Positions 1 to 6,800 of a DNA stretch of 13,836 nt are shown here, piece after piece (the first letter of the stretch is position 1; the number at the start of each line of letters is the position of its first letter). The notes beneath the pieces were generated by a model. That model had not been told where the DNA came from, did not search any database, and saw only the letters and a list, made by a program, of their open reading frames with translations. Origin of the DNA: an uncultured bacterium (GTDB lineage Bacteria; Bacillota; Clostridia; Lachnospirales; Lachnospiraceae); NCBI GenBank assembly GCA_937893485.1, contig CALBJL010000005.1:1-13836 (forward strand), read 5' to 3'. A program made the translations under genes and the position numbers.

Positions 1-63
1 CTTAATATTTTTCAGCATCTCGGTTTACAGCTTACAGTAAGACCTACAAAACCTACCATTTAA
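1..63 (+). CDS. C-terminal tail of a partial CDS, possibly a HipB-like XRE regulator
   Basis: An open frame enters from the left edge and stops at TAA 61-63. Its last residues are LNIFQHLGLQLTVRPTKPTI. The pattern of a hydrophobic helix, then LGLQLTVRP, then a short polar tail resembles the C-terminus of HipB-like helix-turn-helix antitoxins and regulators, which often end in a similar strand after the DNA-binding helices. Only 20 residues are visible, so the family is a guess. The best support for a real gene is context: the stop codon lies 4 bases before a hairpin, and a second gene remnant on the other strand stops on the far side of the same hairpin. Confidence 0.35.
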   Translation, partial: LNIFQHLGLQLTVRPTKPTI

Positions 64-67
64 AATC

Positions 68-97
68 AAGGAGAATCTCTGCGAAGAGGTTCTCCTT
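68..97. terminator. Shared hairpin between two convergent gene ends
   Basis: The arms 68-80 and 85-97 pair over 13 bp, with one G-T pair, around the loop GCGA. The hairpin sits between the rightward stop at 61-63 and the leftward stop at 96-98. Read leftward it is followed by GATTTT, a modest T-run. Read rightward it has no T-run. It is therefore best viewed as a leftward terminator that may also help stop rightward transcription. Confidence 0.6.
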
Positions 98-200
98 ATC
101 TCCCAGTGGAACCAAAAGCCCCCGTACCACGCTCCTTCCAGTTTTCAAAAGTAAAATCCGGTATCAGGACCGGCATGATCACAAGCTGATGTTGTATCAT
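96..200 (-). pseudogene. dut: dUTPase C-terminal remnant
   Basis: The leftward frame from ATG 200 to TAA 96-98 encodes 34 residues. It contains QLVIMPVL, resembling the last core strand of trimeric dUTPases (often written AQLVIMPV), and ends in RGTGAFGSTGR. That matches dUTPase motif V, usually RGxGGFGSTG, the flexible glycine-rich arm that closes over the nucleotide. Motifs I-IV and about three quarters of the normal protein (roughly 145 residues) are absent. An in-frame stop lies at 219-221, so the fragment cannot extend. A perfect TATAAT lies just upstream at 218-223 on the same strand, without a clear -35 box or Shine-Dalgarno sequence. This suggests that promoter DNA was joined to the gene's 3' end by a deletion. 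Motif V alone would not make an active enzyme. The family call is good; the deletion history is inference. Confidence 0.65.
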
Positions 201-274
201 AATACTTGACACTTCTGATTATATTGTGAAAAAAATAGCAGCAAATATTTTCTAAAAAATGTTAATAAAAATAA

Positions 275-303
275 TTGACATTTGTAGGATACTTTGATAT
301 ATA
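275..303 (+). promoter_or_regulatory. Sigma-A type promoter of the chemoreceptor gene
   Basis: TTGACA at 275-280, a 17-base spacer and TATATA at 298-303 form a near-consensus housekeeping promoter, about 75 bases ahead of the chemoreceptor start. I saw no good match to the flagellar sigma-28 pattern (TAAA, then GCCGATAT), although chemoreceptors are often in that regulon. Confidence 0.65.
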
Positions 304-345
304 GAATAATTAGAATAATATCATTATAAACTCAAGAAGAAAGGA

Positions 346-364
346 AACAACAGACTCTGTTGTT
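346..364 (+). promoter_or_regulatory. Leader hairpin between two candidate ribosome binding sites
   Basis: AACAACAG (346-353) and CTGTTGTT (357-364) are perfect inverted repeats around a 3-base loop in the chemoreceptor leader. The hairpin follows the purine-rich AGAAAGGAAA and precedes GGGGA (367-371) and the ATG at 378. It would bury the possible TTG starts at 360 and 363 and leave GGGG with ATG 378 exposed. A translational role is inference only. Confidence 0.3.
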
Positions 365-377
365 GTGGGGATGCACG

Positions 378-2063
378 ATGAGAGAAAGATTGAAAAAAAT
401 GCTTTTGAAAGAACGAATTGAATACGGTTATAAGCAAGTAATCTTTATGATGGTTTTATCAGGTATACTTGCAACGATTGCGATAGGTATTTTATTTTCA
501 AATATGTTAAAGTACGTCAATAACGTACAGCGCGCAGACACAGCAGTTAAGACCACCAGAATGGATGTCAATGCAGCGGCGAGAGAGATCCGCGAGATGG
601 CATTGAATACTGATACTTCTACTTATGACGATTATGAGCAGAAAGTAAAAGATTATCTGGCAGAGGTTGATACCGAGCTGAAGGCAATGAAAGCAACCGG
701 TATTGTTTCCGATGATCTTTATCAGGAGTATACGACTTCTCTTTCTGATTGGGGGAATATCGGTTATGCGATTATTGACAAAATTAAAAGTGGAGATACG
801 GAAGGTGCAACCAGTGATATTCTGAATCAGTGTACGCCTGCATTGAATAAAGTAGTAGAGATCGGTCAGACACTGGATGATGTAACGGATGAAGCTAGCA
901 ATCAGGCAGTTATCCTTACGGTTATTCTTGCTATCGCAGGTGTTGGAGTGATTATTCTTTTTATCGTTCTGGCAATCATATTGTCAAGAAGAATCAGCAA
1001 GATTGTTCTTGAGACTATTCTCGAACCGTTAAATGAGGTTGAGCAGGTAGCAGCAGAATTGACAGAGGGTAACTTACATAGCACTTTGGAATATCATTCA
1101 GAGGATGAGATCGGAAGACTGGCACACAGCATGCGTAAATCAATTCGTATCCTGGGATCTTATGTGGATGATATCGGTGTTGCCATGAAACAGTTCTCAG
1201 AGGGAGATTTTCATGTTCAGCCGAACGTAGAGTGGAGAGGTGACTTTGTAGGTATTCTGGATTCCTTTAAGGCGTTTGAAGCGAGTATGGCAGATACAGT
1301 TCAGAGTATTCAGCGAGTTTCTGAGGAAGTTACCAACGGAGCAGAGCAGGTAGCAGCCAGCTCAAATGATCTGGCAGAGGGTGCAACAAGTCAGGCAGCA
1401 GTTGTACAGGAGCTGACAGCAACTGTTACGAACGTATCCGAAGAAGTAGCACGTAATTCAAAATCTGCAAAAGAGATCAGCGGCAAAGTAGAAGAGCTTG
1501 GAACTGCAATTTTAGAGAGTAACGGTAAGATGCATGAGATGGTTGATTCTATGAATGAGATCAATCAGGCATCACAGGAGATCGGCAAGATCATCGCAAC
1601 AATTAATGAAATCGCTTCACAGACCAACTTACTCGCATTAAATGCTTCTATCGAGGCAGCCAGAGCCGGTGAAGCAGGTAAGGGCTTCGCAGTCGTAGCA
1701 AATCAGGTCAACGTACTGGCAGACCAGAGTGCACAGGCTGCAAAGGAATCTGCTACATTGATTGAGACTTCTGTCAGTGCTGTAGAAAAGGGTACAGTGA
1801 TCGCAGATGAGACTGCGTTGAAGTTAGAGGATGTATCTAAGAATTCAAGAACGATTACACAGCAGGTAGCTACTATTGCAGATACTCTGGAAACACAGAG
1901 TGAGGAGATGCATCAGATCAACGAGGGTATCGAACAGATTAACGACGTTGTGCAGACAAACTCAGCGACATCCCAGCAGTGCGCAGCTTCCAGTCAGGAA
2001 ATGAGTGGTCAGGCAGAAAACTTACGTGAGCTGCTCCAGAAGCTGCGTGTTGCAGGAAACTAA
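378..2063 (+). CDS. Methyl-accepting chemotaxis protein (4-helix-bundle sensor, tandem HAMP)
   Basis: This is a membrane chemoreceptor of 561 residues that passes ligand signals to the CheA/CheW kinase complex and so biases flagellar rotation. The first membrane helix is at about residues 19-41. An extracytoplasmic, mostly helical sensor of about 135 residues follows, of the 4HB_MCP type by length and composition, and the second helix is at 177-203. A HAMP linker covers about 204-260, and a second HAMP-like segment (about 261-308, containing FSEGDFHV) precedes the signalling coiled coil. The near-invariant hairpin tip is at about 391-421, with IASQTNLLALNASIEAARAG. There is no C-terminal NWETF-type CheR tether; the protein ends LQKLRVAGN. 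I chose ATG 378, preceded by GGGG 7 bases upstream, over TTG 360, which would add six residues and lies in a hairpin. The ligand cannot be read from sequence. The stop codon directly abuts that of the convergent neighbour. Confidence 0.95.
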   Translation: MRERLKKMLLKERIEYGYKQVIFMMVLSGILATIAIGILFSNMLKYVNNVQRADTAVKTTRMDVNAAAREIREMALNTDTSTYDDYEQKVKDYLAEVDTELKAMKATGIVSDDLYQEYTTSLSDWGNIGYAIIDKIKSGDTEGATSDILNQCTPALNKVVEIGQTLDDVTDEASNQAVILTVILAIAGVGVIILFIVLAIILSRRISKIVLETILEPLNEVEQVAAELTEGNLHSTLEYHSEDEIGRLAHSMRKSIRILGSYVDDIGVAMKQFSEGDFHVQPNVEWRGDFVGILDSFKAFEASMADTVQSIQRVSEEVTNGAEQVAASSNDLAEGATSQAAVVQELTATVTNVSEEVARNSKSAKEISGKVEELGTAILESNGKMHEMVDSMNEINQASQEIGKIIATINEIASQTNLLALNASIEAARAGEAGKGFAVVANQVNVLADQSAQAAKESATLIETSVSAVEKGTVIADETALKLEDVSKNSRTITQQVATIADTLETQSEEMHQINEGIEQINDVVQTNSATSQQCAASSQEMSGQAENLRELLQKLRVAGN

Positions 2064-2702
2064 TCAGATCAGGATCAGCCATACGATCATGGATGCGATC
2101 GCAGCTATATGTAATGTGCCAATGATGCGGAACGGGAATAGAATGATAAATACCGGAAGTATGGTAAATATCACTGCCCATAGAGGAAATGCTGCGACTC
2201 CTGTCACGATGGCGATGATCAATGTGATGATGTATACGAGATATCCGGCGTAGCAGATCCTCGTGATCGGGGCGCTCTGGAATAGATCCATCATCAATGA
2301 TTTGGCTGTTTCGTTTCTACCGAGTTTTACAAATACATATTCGCTCAGTGCATATTTTATATGATGTGCAGTACCGATTGTGATGAACAAAACGATAGAA
2401 ACAAATAAAATAGAACCGTATATTTTGGAATGGCTGTAAATGTATGCAGTCAGTGCAAAATAACCGAGAAACTGTAAAAACAGTGAAAACGCACCTAATA
2501 TGGCAGAGCGCATCGGAATTTTTTCTGATACGCCTGCCATTAGTTTTGCCATGTTATCTCCTTCACATAAATCCTTCAGGTTTTTTAACGTTAGCTTACC
2601 ATTCGGAAATACAGCTAGAATCCGGTCACAGTACATATTCAGAGCGTGTCCGATCATTCCAAATACCAACATGATTTTTAAAATTGTAAAACTGAGATCC
2701 AT
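2064..2702 (-). CDS. Six-helix membrane protein of unknown function (DUF6796-like?)
   Basis: This is a 212-residue integral membrane protein. Hydrophobic segments lie at about 5-26, 66-90, 94-113, 148-170, 172-190 and 192-211. A loop of about 40 residues between the first two is charged and probably on one face of the membrane. TIGTAHHIKYALSEY after helix 3 carries a paired histidine and a glutamate and is the most distinctive motif. Overall length and the G-H/G-A-x-H pattern remind me of the DUF6796 family, but this is recall without a search. I chose ATG 2702 because GGGGG lies 7 bases upstream; an in-frame TTG at 2720 would add six residues but has no ribosome binding site. The promoter carries a palindrome that looks like a repressor site, so the gene is probably regulated, perhaps by a TetR-type protein not present here. 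No function is assigned. Confidence 0.8.
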   Translation of the reverse strand: MDLSFTILKIMLVFGMIGHALNMYCDRILAVFPNGKLTLKNLKDLCEGDNMAKLMAGVSEKIPMRSAILGAFSLFLQFLGYFALTAYIYSHSKIYGSILFVSIVLFITIGTAHHIKYALSEYVFVKLGRNETAKSLMMDLFQSAPITRICYAGYLVYIITLIIAIVTGVAAFPLWAVIFTILPVFIILFPFRIIGTLHIAAIASMIVWLILI

Positions 2703-2737
2703 TAGAATACCCCCATTCAAAATGTATTTTTAACTAT

Positions 2738-2766
2738 AGGTTAGTCTAATCTAACACTATTGTCAA
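2738..2766 (-). promoter_or_regulatory. Leftward promoter with an embedded operator-like palindrome
   Basis: Reading leftward, TTGACA (2766-2761) is a perfect -35 box. A 17-base spacer leads to TAACCT (2743-2738), a weak -10; TATAGT a few bases further on is a poorer-spaced alternative. The spacer contains GTTAGTCTAATCTAAC (2740-2755), an inverted repeat with GTTAG/CTAAC arms. A repressor bound there would block the polymerase. A further GTTAGA half-site lies at 2807-2812, just after the rightward -10 box. Confidence 0.5.
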
Positions 2767-2774
2767 CATAAATA

Positions 2775-2801
2775 TTGCTTTTGGAGAAGTGGTAGTATAA
2801 A
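2775..2801 (+). promoter_or_regulatory. Rightward promoter for the 2839 ORF and the 2933 gene
   Basis: TTGCTT (2775-2780), a short 15-base spacer and TATAAA (2796-2801) lie about 40 bases before the small ORF. The spacing is suboptimal. The pair is divergent from the membrane-protein promoter, so the GTTAG-type sites may control both directions. Confidence 0.4.
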
Positions 2802-2838
2802 ATAGGGTTAGATATATCAAACCAAGGGGTGGGAACAG

Positions 2839-2928
2839 ATGGAAGTGCATGAATTTGGAAAAACGACTTTCACAACGGCTCGGGTGCAGATGACGGATAT
2901 CGTTCGTTTTATGGAAAACCGGAGGTAA
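2839..2928 (+). CDS. 29-residue ORF, upstream peptide or gene remnant
   Basis: ATG 2839 is preceded by GGGGTGGG at 2825-2832 and opens a 29-codon frame that ends at TAA 2926-2928. The peptide begins MEVHEFGK and ends RFMENRR. Its stop is only 4 bases before the ATG at 2933, and its last codons contain the GGAGG that serves that gene, so the two would be translationally coupled. The opening residues resemble the start of some alpha/beta hydrolases, but the peptide has no catalytic motif and is too short to assign. Given the truncated genes around it, it may be the joined ends of a larger deleted gene. It could equally be an untranslated leader. Confidence 0.35.
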   Translation: MEVHEFGKTTFTTARVQMTDIVRFMENRR

Positions 2929-2932
2929 CAGT

Positions 2933-3691
2933 ATGGAGCAACCAGAGAAACGCACCGCGTACTATCATTTGCCCGGTCTGTTTGAGTTTTATGAGTTGTA
3001 CCGAGTGTTTTTGCCTATATTCCGTGAGCATCGGGAATATTTCTATGACTGGTGCGAGATAGGGTCTGTTTATGGTGCACCGGAAGATTGTATCTGGGAT
3101 GGCGGCCGCGCCGGATTCGGTGATGCCGATCCGCGGGAGGTGCTGGCTCTGATGCAGGAATATGGGATCTCAGCCCGATTGACACTGAGCAATTCGCTGC
3201 TGCGCGAGGAGCATTTGTCGGACAAACGGTGCAATGCGCTCTGTGAGCTGTTTGAGAAGCGTGCGGATGTGCAGAATGGCGTGATTGTTCATTCGGAGCT
3301 GTTGCTGGATTATCTGAAAAGAAAATATCCGGGGTTCTATTTTGTGTCCTCGACGACCAAAGTGCTGACGGATTTTGCGCAGTTTTTACGTGAAGTGGAG
3401 CGGGAGGAGTTCCGCTATGTGGTTCCGGATTTTCGGCTCAATACAGCTTTTGGTAAATGGAGTAAATTATGCCGCTTACAAAAAGATAAAGTGGAGTTTT
3501 TGCTCTATTATATGACCAAACCGGAGTATCACTTTTTGAAGGCGCCCACGCTCCATTTCCGTTGTAAGCCCTTGCTCCAATCCCTGTTGCCATGCCTGAC
3601 TGCTTGCTGCCTCGCGTTCCAGTTCCAGTTGTCGTTCAAATGTGTAATCCAGTTGCATTACCTTCGTCACCTCCGACCGATTTTCGATTAA
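2933..3691 (+). pseudogene. Truncated conserved gene fused to antisense Rpn DNA (family uncertain)
   Basis: The frame starts at ATG 2933, with GGAGG 7 bases upstream, and encodes 252 residues. Residues 1-190 look like the N-terminal half of a conserved clostridial protein (FEFYELYRVFLPIF, WCEIGSVYGAPEDCIW, NSLLREEHLSDKRCN, YPGFYFVSSTTKVLTDF). The alternating strand/helix pattern suggests a TIM barrel, perhaps U32-like, with low confidence. From my recollection of the family, KDKVEFL should lead into a cysteine-rich CNECCWFGC-type segment. Here it passes straight to LLYYMTKPEYHFL, which I recall as belonging near the C-terminus. The middle thus appears deleted, with GAGTTTTTG (encoding EFL) at the junction. 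After about 3541 the frame is an artefact: it reads antisense through the Rpn remnant until a chance stop. Product function is probably lost. Confidence 0.6.
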
Positions 3692-3709
3692 GAAATTTTC
3701 TGAAATACT
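3536..3709 (-). pseudogene. Rpn/YhgA-like nuclease C-terminal remnant
   Basis: Leftward, the frame contains ISENFLIENRSEV, then LDYTFERQLELERE, then a Gln/Glu/Gly-rich stretch (SQAWQQGLEQGL). Rpn-type putative transposases/recombination-promoting nucleases in gut Clostridia end in such a charged E/Q/G-rich helical tail. The PD-(D/E)XK catalytic domain expected upstream is absent. A good promoter lies only about 50 bases upstream, so the body of the gene appears deleted between its leader and its tail. The tail itself is cut at about 3536, where the sequence becomes antisense to the gene from 2933. The family call rests on the tail only and could be wrong. A 128-codon open frame covering this region (3862-3476) is mostly non-native. 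Confidence 0.5.
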
Positions 3710-3757
3710 TAGAATTGAATATAGAATCCAGATATGTGAATCGTTTGCTTTGCTATC

Positions 3758-3786
3758 AGTATAGCATCTGCTTTCTTTTTTCGCAA
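3758..3786 (-). promoter_or_regulatory. Leftward sigma-A promoter of the Rpn remnant
   Basis: Leftward, TTGCGA (3786-3781), a 17-base spacer and TATACT (3763-3758) form a good promoter, strengthened by a TGC extended -10 element. It sits between the giant gene's terminator and the Rpn remnant and would drive RNA antisense to the end of the gene from 2933. Confidence 0.55.
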
Positions 3787-3860
3787 TCAGTTTTATATCA
3801 CAAGCAAAAGATCTAAAATGGAAAAGTGCATTTTTTTCTTTTTGTCTGCACGCACCATAC

Positions 3861-3899
3861 AAAAGAGCTGCCGCACGGTTGTGCGACAGCCCTTCATTT
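3861..3899. terminator. Bidirectional rho-independent terminator
   Basis: GCTGCCGCAC (3867-3876) pairs with GTGCGACAGC (3881-3890), with one mismatch, around the loop GGTT. Leftward it is followed by CTCTTTT, and rightward by CCTTCATTTTT. It begins immediately past the giant gene's stop codon (3900-3902) and so ends that leftward transcript. It may also stop rightward read-through. Confidence 0.85.
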
Positions 3900-6800
3900 T
3901 TATGCGCTGATACGATGTAAGAATATGATATTGCGGTAAAGGTTATGAATCATAGACTGGAAGTAATATTCTGTAAATCTGCCAAAGATCGGAATGGGGA
4001 TCTGATGTGTGGGAGATTTTACAAAAATAACCTCAATCGTATGGTTGGCGTCTATATTCTCAAAGGTGTAGGTATCTACCGCGCCGATGCTCTTGCCATC
4101 GATCTTAACGTCAAAGATCGTGTAGCCCTTATTCGGAGTGAAAGTAAAGGTGTGGTCGTTGCCCTGGCTGACACTGATATCACCGGAGGAGCTGGAACCG
4201 TGTGCGCCCTTGATGACCTCGATTGTGTACTGAGTTCCAGCGCCGGTTGAGCCGCCACCAGTTGAGCCGCCGCCGGTTGAACCGCTGTCCTGCTTATGAT
4301 ACAGTTCAACGGAATCGCTCAGTGTGTTGTAATTGTTGCTATCGGTCGGTGTAAACAGCCATTTGTAGGACTTTCCGGCTTCTACAATGGTACTGTCGGG
4401 CAGAGGATTGTTGTTGTCATCCACCCATGTGACCGTACCGGGAACGTTGAATGTGCCGCCTTCGGTCGTCAGTGCTGCACCGGAAATTGTCTTGCCGCTT
4501 TCTGTGATAGCTGTGTATTTGGGTGCTCCGGTAGGTGTTGCCTTTCGGATCGTTGCTTTGCAGTCGGTCGGAAGAGTTCTGTTGTCAAACGTATAATTGC
4601 CTGCGTCGTTACCGAGCAATGTTCCTGCGCTTAATATTATCGTTTTTCCTTCTCCGGCGTTTGCGTTTTCAAATCTGGCGGTCAGCGGCAGGCTTATATC
4701 GTCACCGGCTACGGGATTTGTTGTAAATACAACATTCTCCACTGTTGCAGTATCACTGCCGTCGTACTCTTTATCTGCAATGCTAACTGATTTAATAAAA
4801 AGCTCTCTGGGTGAAATATCAGCTTTTGCAGTCGGCGGAGCTGCCAGTTTGTAGTTTGCCGCATCCTTACCGGTTAATATAATACCAGTGATTGTAACAG
4901 TTTTGTCAGTGCCAACATTTTTGTCAGCAAATGTTGCGGTTGCGTTACTGTAATCAGCATCTACCTCATCAGGATCTAATTTACCCTCAATTTTTGCCAG
5001 CGTCCCATCTATTGTGGTATTTGTTGTACCGTTATAAAAAATATCTTGGGCAGTAATACCTGTAACAGTAACTTCCTTCGGCTCGATCGTATAATTCACG
5101 CTTGCAGTTGCAGTTCCTACGGTTATGCTTGCGATATATTCGCCTGCGTTGGTAGGTGCAGTGTTACCTAAATTAGTGCCATTCTGCTTGTTGGTATAAG
5201 TGATCGTAGGAGCAAGATCAGCAGTAGTTGCGCCTTTCCAGTTTACTTCTGTTAACGTTGCTTCTGCACCTGTTGCGTTTTGACCGTTATAGATCTTAAG
5301 CGTCGGTTCTTGGATGGTCAGTGTGCCGCCGTCCTGACTGTCGCATTCAGGATCTGTACATGTCATGTGAACGGTCGCATAATCAGCGCTGAGTTCGTAT
5401 TTCCAGCTATGTCTGTGCTTACCAAGCTGTATGAACTTGTTGTTTTCTGACATCAGAGTGATATAATCGCTGTTGTCACTGGTAAAATAATTTTTATTAA
5501 GCCAATTAAGATCTTCAGCAGATTCATCAACCGTAACAATGTTCAGCGGAATGTTATCGGCTGTCACACCGTTCACAGTCACACCAATGCTGGTCTGTTC
5601 ATCCAACTCACTGTCAACGATGATCGGGTTTTTAATCGTTGACGAGCTAAAATAAAGGTTGCTCGTTGCGCTAGAAGCTGTATTCTCAGTGATCTTTATC
5701 TTTCCGGCAATGGATAATGGTTTACTAACAGATCGATATACACCACCTGCCGCGGTGCTGGCAGTATTGTTCTGGATGATAGTTCCATCATTGAATGTCG
5801 TTGTGTTGCTAGCGTAGATACCACCGCCGAAGCCATCTCTGCCATTGACATTTTCTCCGCTGACTGTATTGCCGCTGATGGTCGTATTGCTGATCGTCAG
5901 ACTATTGTCTGAGAGAATTCCACCACCGTAGGCATCTCCTATGGGAGTTTCTGTAGTTTTGTCAATTATAATAGCTTTGTTATTACAAATCTTTGAATCT
6001 TTGATCGTCAATGCGCCATACGAGTAAATGCCACCACCGCTGTTTGCCTGATTATTGGAAATCGTACTATTGGAAATCGTACCACCAATAGAAGCACAGA
6101 TTCCACCGCCTATGCCATTGCCACTGATAGCGGCAGTATTACCAGTGATCGTTGCATTGGAAATACTATATGAGCTTGCGCCATTTGTAATGCATACACC
6201 ACCGCCATCTAGGTATGCAGAGTTGTTTGTGATCTCACCACCTGTCATAGTAAAAGCAGCTTTTCTAGCGATATATACCCCACCGCCCGAGCTACCGGTA
6301 TTGCTGTCTGTGTGGTTATCCGTGATTTTTCCGCCATACATATTAAAAGTCGGAGAATCAGTATTCGATGATCCATCGCATTTGACTGCCAGACCAGAAG
6401 TATTGGTTGTATTATTGGTAAGTGTTCCGCCGTACATGTTGAATGTACCATTAGTGACATATACAGCTGAGTTTATATAATCTTTGATTGTACCTCCATA
6501 GAGATTGAAGGTCGCACCGCCTGACAGACTGATTGCCTTCCTACTCAGTTTAGAACCATCAGGTTTATATGATATCGTTCCCTGTTTATCCGCTTCCTTA
6601 CAATCTGTCAAAGTGAGTTCATCAGTATTCACATCTAAATCAATATAATTACGATTGTTAGTGTTTGTATCGCTCGTAGTAATCGAAAATCCATTCAGAC
6701 AGAGATTAACTGTTCCACTCGGTTCCCATTTCGTTGTAAGATCAACATTACGGGTCAGATAGTAATTACCTGCTGTGGCGGGTAATGAATCTGTTTGTTG

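Noticed and set aside
206..234. TTGACA at 206-211 as a second promoter for the chemoreceptor
   Set aside because: The bases at the expected -10 position are only A residues. The pair at 275-303 is far better and closer to the gene.
300..377. A c-di-GMP riboswitch ahead of the chemoreceptor
   Set aside because: The leader is only about 70 bases and shows no GEMM-type paired stems or conserved loops, just one 8-bp hairpin.
3476..3862. A 128-codon leftward open frame taken as a complete small protein
   Set aside because: It starts next to the terminator, reads through a promoter, includes only a short Rpn-like tail, and then runs antisense to the gene from 2933. Only 3536-3709 is meaningful.
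3900..4100. LPXTG sortase signal or SLH domains at the end of the giant protein
   Set aside because: No LPXTG-like motif or hydrophobic anchor is present. At most one very degenerate SLH-like stretch could be imagined, which is not enough to call.
6055..6480. A 141-codon rightward frame, proline-rich and apparently repetitive
   Set aside because: Its repeats (IPPP, TPPP) are the antisense image of the GGGVY turns of the beta-helix on the other strand.
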